Shown: positions 55,654 to 64,000 of the stretch, piece after piece | Layout: every line of letters begins with the position of its first letter | How positions within the stretch are numbered: position 1 is the first letter of the stretch | Assembly (NCBI RefSeq): GCF_000282375.1 | Contig: NZ_AKJK01000042.1 | Span: 1 to 64,000, forward strand | Origin: Pseudomonas sp. GM50 | GTDB taxonomy: Bacteria; Pseudomonadota; Gammaproteobacteria; Pseudomonadales; Pseudomonadaceae | Length of the DNA stretch: 64,000 nt | Direction of reading: 5' to 3' | Translations under genes and position numbers: made by a program | Notes under the pieces: model-generated | The model's database searches: none | Told to the model about the DNA's origin: nothing | What the model saw: only the letters and a program-made list of their open reading frames with translations

Positions 55654-56859
55654 TCAAACTGCGGCGAAAAACGGCAGTGCCAGATACAACTTGATCACGA
55701 TGACATTAATGATGTCGATGAAGAAAGCACCCACCATTGGCACCACTAGAAACGCTATCTGCGAAGGTCCGTAACGCTGTGTCACCGCTTGCATGTTAGC
55801 GATGGCAGTTGGCGTTGCTCCTAGTCCGAAACCGCAGTGCCCCGCCGCCAGAACTGCCGCATCGTAGTTGCTGCCCATCATTCTGAATGTCACGAAAATC
55901 GCAAACAGCGCCATGACCAACGCTTGCGCAGCCAGGATGATAAAGATCGGCAAAGCCAGTGCTGCCAGATCCCACAGTTTGAGCGACATCAGAGCGATCG
56001 CCAGAAACAGCGACAAGCTGACATTCCCCAACACCGAAACTTCACGCTCAAACACCTGATACAAGCCCAGCGCTGAAAGCCCGTTCCGTAAAATCACACC
56101 CACGAACAAGACGCAAACGAACGTCGGCAGCTCAAGTGCAGTTCCTTGGAGCAGACCATTCAGGAGAGAACCAACCAGCAAGCTGACCGCGATCAGAGCG
56201 AGCGTCTCGATAAACGAAAATGGCGTGATCGAGCGCTCTTTGTTCGGTTGCTCAAAGCCCTTTGGCAGCTGTGGCTTTTCTTGCTTAAGGCCAGGCACCT
56301 GGACACGTTTGATGAGCAGGCGAGCGACCGGACCACCAATCAAGCCGCCCAGCACCAGCCCAAACGTTGCAGAGGCTATCGCGAGCTCAGAGGCAGAAGC
56401 CAGACCGTACTTCTCACTGAACACCGTTCCCCACGCAGCGCCTGTACCATGACCACCCGCCAAGGTAATCGAGCCTGTCAGCAGGCCCATCAAGGGATCG
56501 AGCCCCAAGGTTTTTGCAAGCGCGATGCCCATGGCATTCTGGACCACCAAAAGCGTAACGACCGCCAGTAGGAAGATCCCCACTACGCGCCCGCCTTTCT
56601 TCAGGCTGGCGAAGTCTGCGCTCAAGCCGATAGTGGCAAAAAAAGCCAACATCAAGGGAGTTTGCAGTGAGGTGTTAAATCGGACGTCAATATCAAGTCC
56701 CCGCAAAGCCAGGAGAAGCAGAGCCACCACCAGGCCGCCTGCTACAGGCTCAGGGATATTGTAGTTGCGTAAAAAACCGATTCGGGTGACTAGTCCGCGC
56801 CCCAATAACAGTACTAAAGAGGCGGCCACAAGTGTTCCATAAAAATCGAGCTGAACCAT
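55654..56859 (-). CDS. gltS: Sodium/glutamate symporter
   Basis: GltS takes up glutamate with Na+ across the inner membrane. The 401-residue protein has about ten to twelve predicted spans and the family motifs GGHGTGAAWGTVF and GHCGFGLGATPTAIANM (the two re-entrant loop signatures). Codon use is less GC-rich than in crc, and the upstream gap is AT-rich, so it may be an insertion into the crc-rph block. There is no good Shine-Dalgarno sequence; instead an A-rich AAGAATAA motif lies five bases before the ATG. Confidence 0.92.
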   Translation of the reverse strand: MVQLDFYGTLVAASLVLLLGRGLVTRIGFLRNYNIPEPVAGGLVVALLLLALRGLDIDVRFNTSLQTPLMLAFFATIGLSADFASLKKGGRVVGIFLLAVVTLLVVQNAMGIALAKTLGLDPLMGLLTGSITLAGGHGTGAAWGTVFSEKYGLASASELAIASATFGLVLGGLIGGPVARLLIKRVQVPGLKQEKPQLPKGFEQPNKERSITPFSFIETLALIAVSLLVGSLLNGLLQGTALELPTFVCVLFVGVILRNGLSALGLYQVFEREVSVLGNVSLSLFLAIALMSLKLWDLAALALPIFIILAAQALVMALFAIFVTFRMMGSNYDAAVLAAGHCGFGLGATPTAIANMQAVTQRYGPSQIAFLVVPMVGAFFIDIINVIVIKLYLALPFFAAV

Positions 56860-56863
56860 TGGA

Positions 56864-56871
56864 TTATTCTT
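56864..56871 (-). promoter_or_regulatory. Putative Hfq/Crc target (CA motif) of gltS
   Basis: On the minus strand AAGAATAA matches the AAnAAnAA motif exactly, four bases before the gltS ATG. Hfq-Crc bind such motifs at ribosome-binding sites to repress translation. Inferred from sequence. Confidence 0.5.
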
Positions 56872-57162
56872 TTATATATTCAGGGGCGAACTTTTTACCT
56901 GGACACGCCTCTTGAACAGGCTGATCTTCTCAACACTGATTTGCTTTAAATTCAAGGACCTTCAATGGTCTGAATATATCGAAATATTTCTGAAAGAATA
57001 TTACTTGGGACAACCTTATCAACCGCGAAGTCTCATTGCCAAGCAGATAGGCGAGGCAGTTGTGACTAGAAGTGTAAGATAGCTAACCAAACTTTTAGCG
57101 GGACTTGGCATTTATCTAAAATGACAACCGCCACACACGACTTGAGACATTTATTTAATTGC
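56872..57162. other. AT-rich gap upstream of gltS
   Basis: This stretch is clearly richer in A and T than its surroundings (for example TATATATTCAGG and GAATATATCGAAATATTTCTG). It should hold the gltS promoter. I find no convincing gene or RNA structure in it. Its composition matches gltS and supports a joint origin. Confidence 0.5.
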
Positions 57163-57200
57163 AAAAAAACAATGCCCCGACAAGTCAGGGCATTTGTTTT
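57163..57200 (-). terminator. Intrinsic terminator of the DUF4870 gene
   Basis: The minus strand reads AAAACAAATGCCC, loop, GGGGCATTGTTTTTTT; the stem has one bulge and is followed by seven T. It lies about 120 bases after the DUF4870 stop codon, beyond a REP pair. Confidence 0.75.
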
Positions 57201-57211
57201 AAAACTGCAAT

Positions 57212-57297
57212 GTGGGGGCGAGCCTGCTCGCGAAAGCGATCTTTCAGTCACATCGATGTTGAATATGAAGGCCTCTTCGCGAGCAGCCTCGCTCCAC
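57212..57297. repeat. REP doublet, slightly decayed
   Basis: GTGGGGGCGAGCCTGCTCGC faces CGCGAGCAGCCTCGCTCCAC. Both arms carry changes or single-base losses relative to GTGGGAGCGAGCCTGCTCGC. It lies between the DUF4870 gene and its terminator. Confidence 0.75.
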
Positions 57298-57318
57298 AAG
57301 GGAGATTCTCATTGATCG

Positions 57319-57687
57319 CTATTTGATCAACCGCCAGGTGAACGGGTAACGGTAAGGGAACCCTTCATTGGCCTTCACGCCGGCAATAATCGTCAACACC
57401 AGCGCACCGATCGCGACCAGACCAAACAGGAAGAACCCGATGATCACCACCATCAGCAGGAAGCAGATGGCGGAAGCAATGGCGACAGTGATCTGAAAGT
57501 TCAATGCTTCCTTGCCTTGCGCGTCGATGAACGGGTCTGACTCGCGCTTCATCTGCCAGAGAATCAACGGCCCGATCAGCGTGCCGAACGGCAGCCAGAT
57601 CCCCAGCAAGGCGGACAGGTGACAAAACATCGCCCACTGACGAACCTCTCGGGTCGGTGTGGGTAGCGGCAGTTGCTCGTCACTCAT
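57319..57687 (-). CDS. DUF4870 (Tic20-like) membrane protein
   Basis: This 122-residue protein has four predicted membrane spans and the DUF4870 signature: MFCHLSALLGIWLPFGTLIGPLILW followed by PFIDAQGKEALNFQITVAI. The family has no proven function. It is 29 bases after rph on the same strand and probably shares its transcript, as in P. aeruginosa. Confidence 0.88.
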   Translation of the reverse strand: MSDEQLPLPTPTREVRQWAMFCHLSALLGIWLPFGTLIGPLILWQMKRESDPFIDAQGKEALNFQITVAIASAICFLLMVVIIGFFLFGLVAIGALVLTIIAGVKANEGFPYRYPFTWRLIK

Positions 57688-57716
57688 GGTGTCCTCCTTG
57701 CGTGGAGCAGTTCCGA

Positions 57717-58439
57717 TCAGTCGGCCAGTGCAGCCTTCTGCAATTCGAAAATCTCGATCATGCCTTTCTTCGCCAGTGCCAGCATCGCGTTCAGCTCTTC
57801 CGGCTGGAACGGCGCGCCTTCGGCAGTGCCCTGAACTTCGATGAAACCGCCAGTGCTGGTCATCACTACGTTGAGGTCAGTCTCGGCAGCCGAATCTTCC
57901 AGGTAGTCGAGGTCAAGCACAGGCTCGCCCTGGTACATGCCCACCGAAACGGCAGCGATCATTTGCTTGAGCGGGTCGCCACCTTTCAGGCCGCCGCGCT
58001 TCTTGATCACTTTCAAGGCGTCGATCAGTGCAACCATGGCACCGGTGATGGACGCGGTGCGGGTGCCGCCGTCAGCCTGGATCACGTCGCAGTCGACGTA
58101 CAGGGTGACGTCGCCCAGCTTGGTCATGTCCAGCGCAGCGCGCAGGGAACGGCCGATCAAACGCTGGATTTCCAGCGTACGGCCGCCTTGCTTGCCGCGG
58201 CTCGCTTCACGCTGGTTACGTTCGCCAGTGGCGCGTGGCAGCATGCCGTATTCGGCGGTCAACCAACCCTGGCCCTGGCCTTTCAGGAAACGCGGCACGC
58301 CATTCTCGACGCTGACGGTGCAGATGACTTTGGTATCACCGAACTCGACCAGTACAGAACCCTCGGCGTGTTTGGTGTAGTTGCGGGTAATGCGGATCGA
58401 GCGGAGCTGATCGGCAGCGCGACCACTTGGACGTTTCAT
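57717..58439 (-). CDS. rph: Ribonuclease PH
   Basis: RNase PH trims the 3' ends of tRNA precursors using phosphate. The 240-residue protein begins [21 protein letters not shown]. Conserved sites include the phosphate-contacting Arg region [16 protein letters not shown], then [19 protein letters not shown] sequence and [19 protein letters not shown]. The C-terminus is full length, unlike the frameshifted E. coli K-12 gene. It is divergent from yicC. Confidence 0.96.
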   Translation of the reverse strand: MKRPSGRAADQLRSIRITRNYTKHAEGSVLVEFGDTKVICTVSVENGVPRFLKGQGQGWLTAEYGMLPRATGERNQREASRGKQGGRTLEIQRLIGRSLRAALDMTKLGDVTLYVDCDVIQADGGTRTASITGAMVALIDALKVIKKRGGLKGGDPLKQMIAAVSVGMYQGEPVLDLDYLEDSAAETDLNVVMTSTGGFIEVQGTAEGAPFQPEELNAMLALAKKGMIEIFELQKAALAD

Positions 58440-58707
58440 AGGGATTACCTGTACGGGGGACGGAAAACTGCCGAGCATTATAGAGCCGTGGGCCGCCAGT
58501 GGGCACTTCTAAAAAAATCGCCCGACGATTGAAGCCCCTGAATAGAGCTTAGCCGACGGCCTGCAGCTCTTTGTCACAGCGTGTGTTTGGGCGCATCCGC
58601 CCCACTGCGCTACAATCCTGCGCCTTTGCTGCCTGTCGGCTTTAATTCACAGATAGCGGGTCCGCGAACCATGGGTTACGCGCCGACCTGCATTGCGAGG
58701 TACCTCC

Positions 58708-59571
58708 ATGGTGCACAGCATGACCGCCTTCGCCCGCGTAGAGAAAGCCGGCGTCCAGGGCACCCTGAGCTGGGAATTGCGCTCGGTCAACAGCCGCTAC
58801 CTGGAACCCCACCTGCGTCTGCCGGAATCTTTCCGCGACCTCGAAGGCGCGGTCCGCGAAGCCCTGCGCCAGGAACTGTCCCGGGGCAAGCTCGAATGCA
58901 CCCTGCGCTTTACCGAAGAAAGCACCGGCAAACCGCTGCAAGTGGACCGTGAACGCGCTGCTCAACTGGTCGCTGCCGCCGAGACGGTCGCCAGCCTGAT
59001 CAAGAACCCGGCCGCACTGAACCCGCTGGAAGTCCTGGCCTGGCCCGGCGTACTGGTGGCTGATGCCGCCGACCCGCAAGCGCTGAATGCCGAAGCCCTG
59101 GCGCTGTTCCATCAGGGCCTGAAGGAACTCAAGGCCGGTCGCGAGCGCGAAGGCACTGAGCTGGCGCGATTGATCAACGAGCGCCTGACCTCCATTGAAG
59201 GGGATGTGGTGATCCTGCGTGAGCTGGTCCCGCAGATGCTCGCCACCCAACGCCAGAAAGTCCTCGACCGCTTCACCGACATGAAGGCCGACCTCGACCC
59301 GCAGCGACTGGAGCAGGAAATGGTCATGCTCGCGCAAAAGAGCGACGTCGCCGAAGAACTGGATCGCCTGAGCACTCACATCATCGAAGTTCGCCGGGTG
59401 CTCAAGTCCGGCGGCGCTGCCGGTCGGCGCCTGGACTTCCTGATGCAGGAACTCAACCGCGAAGCCAACACACTGGGCTCCAAAGCCTTCGATCCGCGCA
59501 GCACCCAAGCGGCGGTCAACCTCAAAGTGTTGATCGAGCAGATGCGCGAACAAGTGCAGAATATTGAGTAA
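58708..59571 (+). CDS. yicC: YicC-family endoribonuclease-like protein
   Basis: This 287-residue protein begins MVHSMTAFARVEKAG, the YicC N-terminal signature. The C-terminal DUF1732 part ends LDFLMQELNREANTLGSKAFD followed by VNLKVLIEQMREQVQNIE. E. coli YicC has been described as an RNase that influences small RNA turnover. The start at 58708 follows GCGAGGTACCTCC. It precedes gmk by 12 bases. Confidence 0.93.
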   Translation: MVHSMTAFARVEKAGVQGTLSWELRSVNSRYLEPHLRLPESFRDLEGAVREALRQELSRGKLECTLRFTEESTGKPLQVDRERAAQLVAAAETVASLIKNPAALNPLEVLAWPGVLVADAADPQALNAEALALFHQGLKELKAGREREGTELARLINERLTSIEGDVVILRELVPQMLATQRQKVLDRFTDMKADLDPQRLEQEMVMLAQKSDVAEELDRLSTHIIEVRRVLKSGGAAGRRLDFLMQELNREANTLGSKAFDPRSTQAAVNLKVLIEQMREQVQNIE

Positions 59572-60204
<633 letters not shown>

Positions 60205-60371
60205 ACAGCACTTCCCAAAACCGCTGCAAGGGCTTTACATTGGCACTTATAGCGCGTTGAAGAGTCTGGTCAAAAAATCAGCGCTTCCCTAATCGCTGGT
60301 GATTTTTTAAACTGTTGAGTCCGCTCGCCCACCCGGGCAGCGCGCATATTGCATTCGCTCCGAGGAATACC

Positions 60372-60635
60372 ATGGCCCGCGTAACCGTTGAAGACTGCCT
60401 GAACCACGTGGAAAACCGTTTTGAACTGGTCATGCTGTCCACCAAGCGTGCCCGTCAACTGGCCACCGGCGGCAAAGAGCCCCTGGTTCAGTGGGAAAAC
60501 GACAAGCCTACTGTTGTAGCGCTGCGTGAAATCGCCGAAGGCCTGATGAGCTACGAGTTCATCGCCAACGCAGAAATCGTCGAAGACGAACCGCTGTTCG
60601 CAGCGTTCGAGGACGAGTCCAACGAGGCAGTATAA
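60372..60635 (+). CDS. rpoZ: RNA polymerase omega subunit
   Basis: Omega helps assemble RNA polymerase and forms part of a ppGpp-binding site. The 87-residue protein starts [20 protein letters not shown], with the conserved core RARQLATGG and [10 protein letters not shown]. The start at 60372 follows GAGGAATACC. It is 57 bases before spoT. Confidence 0.97.
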   Translation: MARVTVEDCLNHVENRFELVMLSTKRARQLATGGKEPLVQWENDKPTVVALREIAEGLMSYEFIANAEIVEDEPLFAAFEDESNEAV

Positions 60636-60692
60636 GTCCATGCCTGGTCGACGTAGCACGGCGCGGGGTCACAACGAACGGCAGGAATTATC

Positions 60693-62798
60693 ATGCCGAG
60701 CATAGACGCCCTCGCCGATCGCTTATCGACCTACCTCGGCAAGGACCAGGTCAATCTGGTCCGCCGAGCGTACTTCTACGCCGAACAAGCCCACGATGGC
60801 CAACGCCGCCGTAGCGGCGAGGCGTACGTCACGCACCCACTCGCGGTTGCGAATATTCTTGCCGACATGCATATGGACCATCAGAGCCTGATGGCAGCCA
60901 TGCTGCATGACGTGATCGAAGACACCGGTATTGCCAAGGAAGCGCTGCAAGCGCAGTTCGGCGAAACCGTGGCCGAACTGGTCGACGGGGTCAGCAAACT
61001 GACCCAGATGAACTTCGAGACCAAAGCCGAAGCCCAGGCCGAAAACTTCCAGAAAATGGCCATGGCCATGGCGCGCGATATTCGCGTGATCCTGGTCAAG
61101 CTGGCCGACCGCCTGCACAACATGCGCACCCTGGAAGTGCTGTCCGGCGAAAAACGCCGGCGGATCGCCAAGGAAACCCTGGAAATCTATGCGCCCATCG
61201 CCAACCGCCTGGGCATGCACGCCATTCGCATAGAATTCGAAGACCTCGGCTTCAAGGCCATGCACCCGATGCGTTCCGCGCGGATCAACCAGGCGGTCAA
61301 ACGCGCCCGGGGCAACCGCAAGGAAATCGTCAACAAGATCGAAGAGTCCCTCAGCCACTGCCTGGCCATCGACGGCATCCAGGGCGAGGTCAGCGGTCGC
61401 CAGAAACACCTCTACGGCATCTACAAGAAAATGCGCGGCAAGCGTCGGGCCTTCAACGAGATCATGGACGTCTACGCGTTCCGGATCATCGTCGACAAGG
61501 TCGATACCTGCTACCGCGTGCTAGGCGCTGTACATAATTTGTACAAACCGTTGCCGGGTCGCTTCAAGGATTACATCGCGATCCCCAAGGCCAACGGCTA
61601 CCAGTCGCTGCACACCACGCTGTTCGGCATGCACGGTGTACCGATCGAGATTCAGATCCGCACCCGTGAAATGGAAGAGATGGCCAACAACGGCATCGCC
61701 GCCCATTGGCTGTACAAATCCAGCGGCGACGAGCAGCCCAAAGGCACTCACGCCCGCGCTCGCCAGTGGGTCAAAGGCGTGCTGGAAATGCAGCAACGGG
61801 CCGGCAACTCGCTGGAATTCATCGAAAGCGTGAAGATCGACCTGTTCCCGGACGAGGTCTACGTGTTCACGCCCAAAGGCCGGATCATGGAGCTGCCCAA
61901 AGGCTCCACGGCGGTCGACTTCGCTTACGCGGTGCACACCGACGTCGGCAACAGCTGCATTGCCTGCCGGATCAATCGTCGTCTCGCACCGCTGTCCGAA
62001 CCGCTGCAAAGCGGCTCCACGGTCGAGATCGTCAGCGCCCCGGGCGCGCGGCCGAACCCTGCATGGCTCAACTTCGTGGTCACCGGCAAGGCGCGCACAC
62101 ACATCCGTCATGCGCTGAAACTGCAACGCCGTTCCGAGTCCATCAGTCTCGGCGAACGCCTGCTGAACAAAGTACTCAACGGTTTCGACAGCTCCCTGGA
62201 AAAAATCCCGGCCGAGCGCGTGCAGTTGATGCTCCACGAATACCGCCTCGAACTGATCGAAGACCTGCTCGAAGACATCGGCCTGGGCAATCGCATGGCT
62301 TACGTGGTCGCCCGCCGCCTGCTTGGCGAAGGCGAGCAGCTGCCAAGCCCGGAAGGTCCGCTGGCGATTCGCGGCACCGAAGGTCTGGTGCTCAGTTACG
62401 CCAAGTGCTGCACGCCGATCCCGGGGGACCCTATTGTCGGTCACCTGTCCGCGGGCAAAGGCATGGTGGTGCACCTGGACAACTGCCGCAACATCAGCGA
62501 AATCCGCCACAACCCGGAAAAATGCATCCAGCTCTCGTGGGCCAAGGATGTCACCGGAGAATTCAATGTCGAACTGCGCGTCGAACTGGAACACCAGCGC
62601 GGCCTGATCGCCCTGCTGGCCAGCAGCGTCAATGCGGCCGACGGCAATATCGAAAAAATCAGCATGGACGAACGCGACGGTCGTATCAGCGTGGTCCAAC
62701 TGGTGGTCAGCGTGCACGACCGCGTGCACCTGGCCCGCGTGATCAAGAAACTGCGTGCCTTGACCGGGGTGATTCGCATCACCCGCATGCGCGCGTAG
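60693..62798 (+). CDS. spoT: Bifunctional (p)ppGpp synthetase/hydrolase SpoT
   Basis: SpoT makes and mainly degrades the alarmone (p)ppGpp. The 701-residue protein has, in order: the HD hydrolase domain (MLHDVIEDTG; LADRLHNMRTLEVLS), the synthetase domain (GRQKHLYGIYKKMRGK; YRVLGAVHNLYKPLPGRFKDYIA), TGS (FTPKGRIMELPKGSTAVDFAYAVHTDVG), a helical/ZFD region with CCTPIPGDPIVG, and a C-terminal ACT domain. Hydrolase residues are intact. It follows rpoZ and precedes ridA. Confidence 0.97.
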   Translation: MPSIDALADRLSTYLGKDQVNLVRRAYFYAEQAHDGQRRRSGEAYVTHPLAVANILADMHMDHQSLMAAMLHDVIEDTGIAKEALQAQFGETVAELVDGVSKLTQMNFETKAEAQAENFQKMAMAMARDIRVILVKLADRLHNMRTLEVLSGEKRRRIAKETLEIYAPIANRLGMHAIRIEFEDLGFKAMHPMRSARINQAVKRARGNRKEIVNKIEESLSHCLAIDGIQGEVSGRQKHLYGIYKKMRGKRRAFNEIMDVYAFRIIVDKVDTCYRVLGAVHNLYKPLPGRFKDYIAIPKANGYQSLHTTLFGMHGVPIEIQIRTREMEEMANNGIAAHWLYKSSGDEQPKGTHARARQWVKGVLEMQQRAGNSLEFIESVKIDLFPDEVYVFTPKGRIMELPKGSTAVDFAYAVHTDVGNSCIACRINRRLAPLSEPLQSGSTVEIVSAPGARPNPAWLNFVVTGKARTHIRHALKLQRRSESISLGERLLNKVLNGFDSSLEKIPAERVQLMLHEYRLELIEDLLEDIGLGNRMAYVVARRLLGEGEQLPSPEGPLAIRGTEGLVLSYAKCCTPIPGDPIVGHLSAGKGMVVHLDNCRNISEIRHNPEKCIQLSWAKDVTGEFNVELRVELEHQRGLIALLASSVNAADGNIEKISMDERDGRISVVQLVVSVHDRVHLARVIKKLRALTGVIRITRMRA

Positions 62799-62822
62799 CC
62801 CACCCTTCACAAGGAGTCATAC

Positions 62823-63203
62823 ATGACCAAGACCGTTATCAACAGCGACAAGGCCCCGGCCGCCATCGGTACTTATTCCCAGGCGATCAAGGCTGGCAAC
62901 ACCGTTTACATGTCGGGTCAGATTCCTCTGGACCCAAAAACCATGGAACTGGTCGAAGGCTTCGAAGCCCAGACCGTCCAGGTGTTCGAGAACCTCAAAG
63001 CCGTGGCTGAAGCAGCCGGTGGTTCGTTCAAGGACATCGTCAAACTGAACATCTTCCTCACCGACCTGAGCCACTTCGCCAAGGTCAACGAGATCATGGG
63101 CAAGTACTTCGACCAACCTTACCCAGCCCGCGCCGCCATCGGCGTAGCAGCCCTGCCAAAGGGTTCGCAGGTTGAAATGGATGCCATTCTGGTCATCGAG
63201 TAA
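62823..63203 (+). CDS. ridA: 2-iminobutanoate/2-iminopropanoate deaminase RidA
   Basis: RidA hydrolyses reactive enamine/imine intermediates made by PLP enzymes. The 126-residue protein has the full signature: [28 protein letters not shown], then [27 protein letters not shown] with the catalytic Arg. It lies 24 bases after spoT, as in many gammaproteobacteria. A second, more divergent RidA-family gene lies in the dad operon at 33286. Confidence 0.95.
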   Translation: MTKTVINSDKAPAAIGTYSQAIKAGNTVYMSGQIPLDPKTMELVEGFEAQTVQVFENLKAVAEAAGGSFKDIVKLNIFLTDLSHFAKVNEIMGKYFDQPYPARAAIGVAALPKGSQVEMDAILVIE

Positions 63204-63260
63204 TGTGTCCGGCGCAGCCTTCCAAAGGCTGCGTCGATCTTGCTTTGAAAGGATTCCACC

Positions 63261-64000
63261 ATGCGCCAAGCGCTAGCTCTCTCGCTGGTCGCCCTTCTCT
63301 TGGGCGGTTGTGCCAGCGACCCTGCCGACCGTGATATCAGCGGCACCTGGATCAATCAGTCGGCGATCGATGCTGCATCCAAAGGCGCCCCCCTGCGGGA
63401 AGCGCTCCAGGCCTATGGCCCGAACCTGGAATGGGACGTCAACACCAGAGCCGGTCAGGCCCGCTACACCAATGGTTTTGAAAATGTCGAAGGCAAGCTG
63501 CTGGGCGAAGAGTCCGGCGCCTGGAAAGTCGACTTTTATGGCAGCTCCGCCAGCGAGCTGAAGCGTGATGGCAAGCAACTGCACCAAGTCGCCAGCGAAA
63601 ACGAACCAGAACAGCTTTTCGACCGCGCCCAGATCCCAGTCCCGGACGGGGCACCGATCGGTGCCAGCTTTGAGCGTGCGCTGTACTCAGCCTACATGGG
63701 CGGCAGCTGGAAAATCATCAACGGCCCAGGCGAAGGTGGCACCGTGCAGTTTCAGGCCGATGGCCAAGTCTCCGGCCTGCCCGGCGCCGACCGTTACGCC
63801 CTGTGCCTGACCGGCGATTGCGCATCGATGAGCATCGGTAACGACAACATCTGGCTGCAACTCAATGGCCAGGGCAATACCTGGATCTTCGCCCGCAAAG
63901 GCAAGGAACTGGAGCTCTTTCAGGCCGTGAACACCGCCTTGGCGGACGAGATGCCGCAGTTTGCCCCCGGCGAGCGCAAATGGTTGCTCAAGAAGCAGTA
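63261..64000 (+). CDS. Lipoprotein of unknown function (cut at the window end)
   Basis: The frame encodes 246 residues with a lipoprotein signal (MRQALALSLVALLLGGCASD, Cys17) and the final two bases TA of a stop codon at the window edge, so the protein is essentially complete. The mature part contains DISGTWINQSAIDAASKGAPLREALQAYGPNLEW and a second, similar GGSWKIINGPGEGGTVQFQADGQVSGLPG. This looks like two lipocalin-like or META-like beta units. No function is known to me. AAAGGATTCCACC precedes the ATG. Confidence 0.82.
   Translation, partial: MRQALALSLVALLLGGCASDPADRDISGTWINQSAIDAASKGAPLREALQAYGPNLEWDVNTRAGQARYTNGFENVEGKLLGEESGAWKVDFYGSSASELKRDGKQLHQVASENEPEQLFDRAQIPVPDGAPIGASFERALYSAYMGGSWKIINGPGEGGTVQFQADGQVSGLPGADRYALCLTGDCASMSIGNDNIWLQLNGQGNTWIFARKGKELELFQAVNTALADEMPQFAPGERKWLLKKQ

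Noticed and set aside
57121..57315. Small plus-strand frame over the DUF4870 terminator and REP
   Set aside because: It consists of terminator and REP sequence and has no ribosome-binding site.

Overview
This window is chromosomal DNA from a fluorescent Pseudomonas, most likely of the P. fluorescens group. The gene order follows the conserved Pseudomonas block cyaA / rnk / cyaY / lptM-lysA-dapF-DUF484-xerC-HAD / sutA / amtB-glnK / ubiK / comM / ... / proE / rep / xpt / ... / cycB / pauR / dadX-ridA-dadA / dadR / ... / kauB / rpmB-rpmG / dppA / radC / coaBC-dut-algC-argB / pyrE / crc / rph / yicC-gmk-rpoZ-spoT-ridA. Codon use is GC-rich. About 19 intergenic gaps carry Pseudomonas REP palindromes. 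I see no rRNA, tRNA, CRISPR array, IS element or intact prophage.

Layout. Positions 1-6200 hold a glutathione S-transferase gene broken by an early stop codon, two small conserved genes, class I adenylate cyclase, rnk with a hairpin leader, and frataxin CyaY with a DUF1289 partner. Positions 6300-10930 form a lysine/cell-wall and chromosome-dimer-resolution operon (lptM-lysA-dapF-DUF484-xerC-HAD). Positions 11100-14640 hold the RNA-polymerase regulator SutA, YjbQ, the nitrogen pair GlnK-AmtB, and UbiK. Positions 14650-16200 are an accessory pocket: REP units, a C4-type antisense RNA in front of a BRO-family antirepressor gene, and an orphan HigA antitoxin. Positions 16300-30700 hold comM/yifB, a periplasmic DUF4432 protein, a chemoreceptor, a LysR-MATE pair, a GGDEF-EAL phosphodiesterase, Rep helicase, Xpt and an acetyl-CoA hydrolase-family enzyme.

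Positions 30800-44650 are dominated by amine and D-amino-acid catabolism: cycB, PauR, the dadA-ridA-dadX operon with divergent dadR, a PuuB/PauB-type oxidase, a MocR regulator and the KauB aldehyde dehydrogenase. A putative PuuR/PauR-like palindrome lies between kauB and a cupin gene. Positions 44700-52520 hold rpmB-rpmG, a dipeptide-binding protein, radC, coaBC-dut, algC and argB. Positions 52700-53950 hold a three-gene cassette of unknown function between two REP blocks. Positions 54000-64000 hold pyrE/crc, an AT-richer gltS, and the rph / yicC-gmk-rpoZ-spoT-ridA stringent-response block. The window ends inside the stop codon of a lipoprotein gene.

The most interesting observations are: (1) the C4-like RNA with two downstream complementary sites ahead of the BRO gene; (2) the uncharacterised zinc-ribbon / soluble / membrane cassette at 52721-53941; (3) the operator-like palindrome upstream of kauB; (4) a perfect AAnAAnAA motif overlapping the gltS ribosome-binding region beside crc; and (5) several unusual REP structures (40-bp perfect arms, nested composites, a covarying variant, and tandem repeats at one edge).
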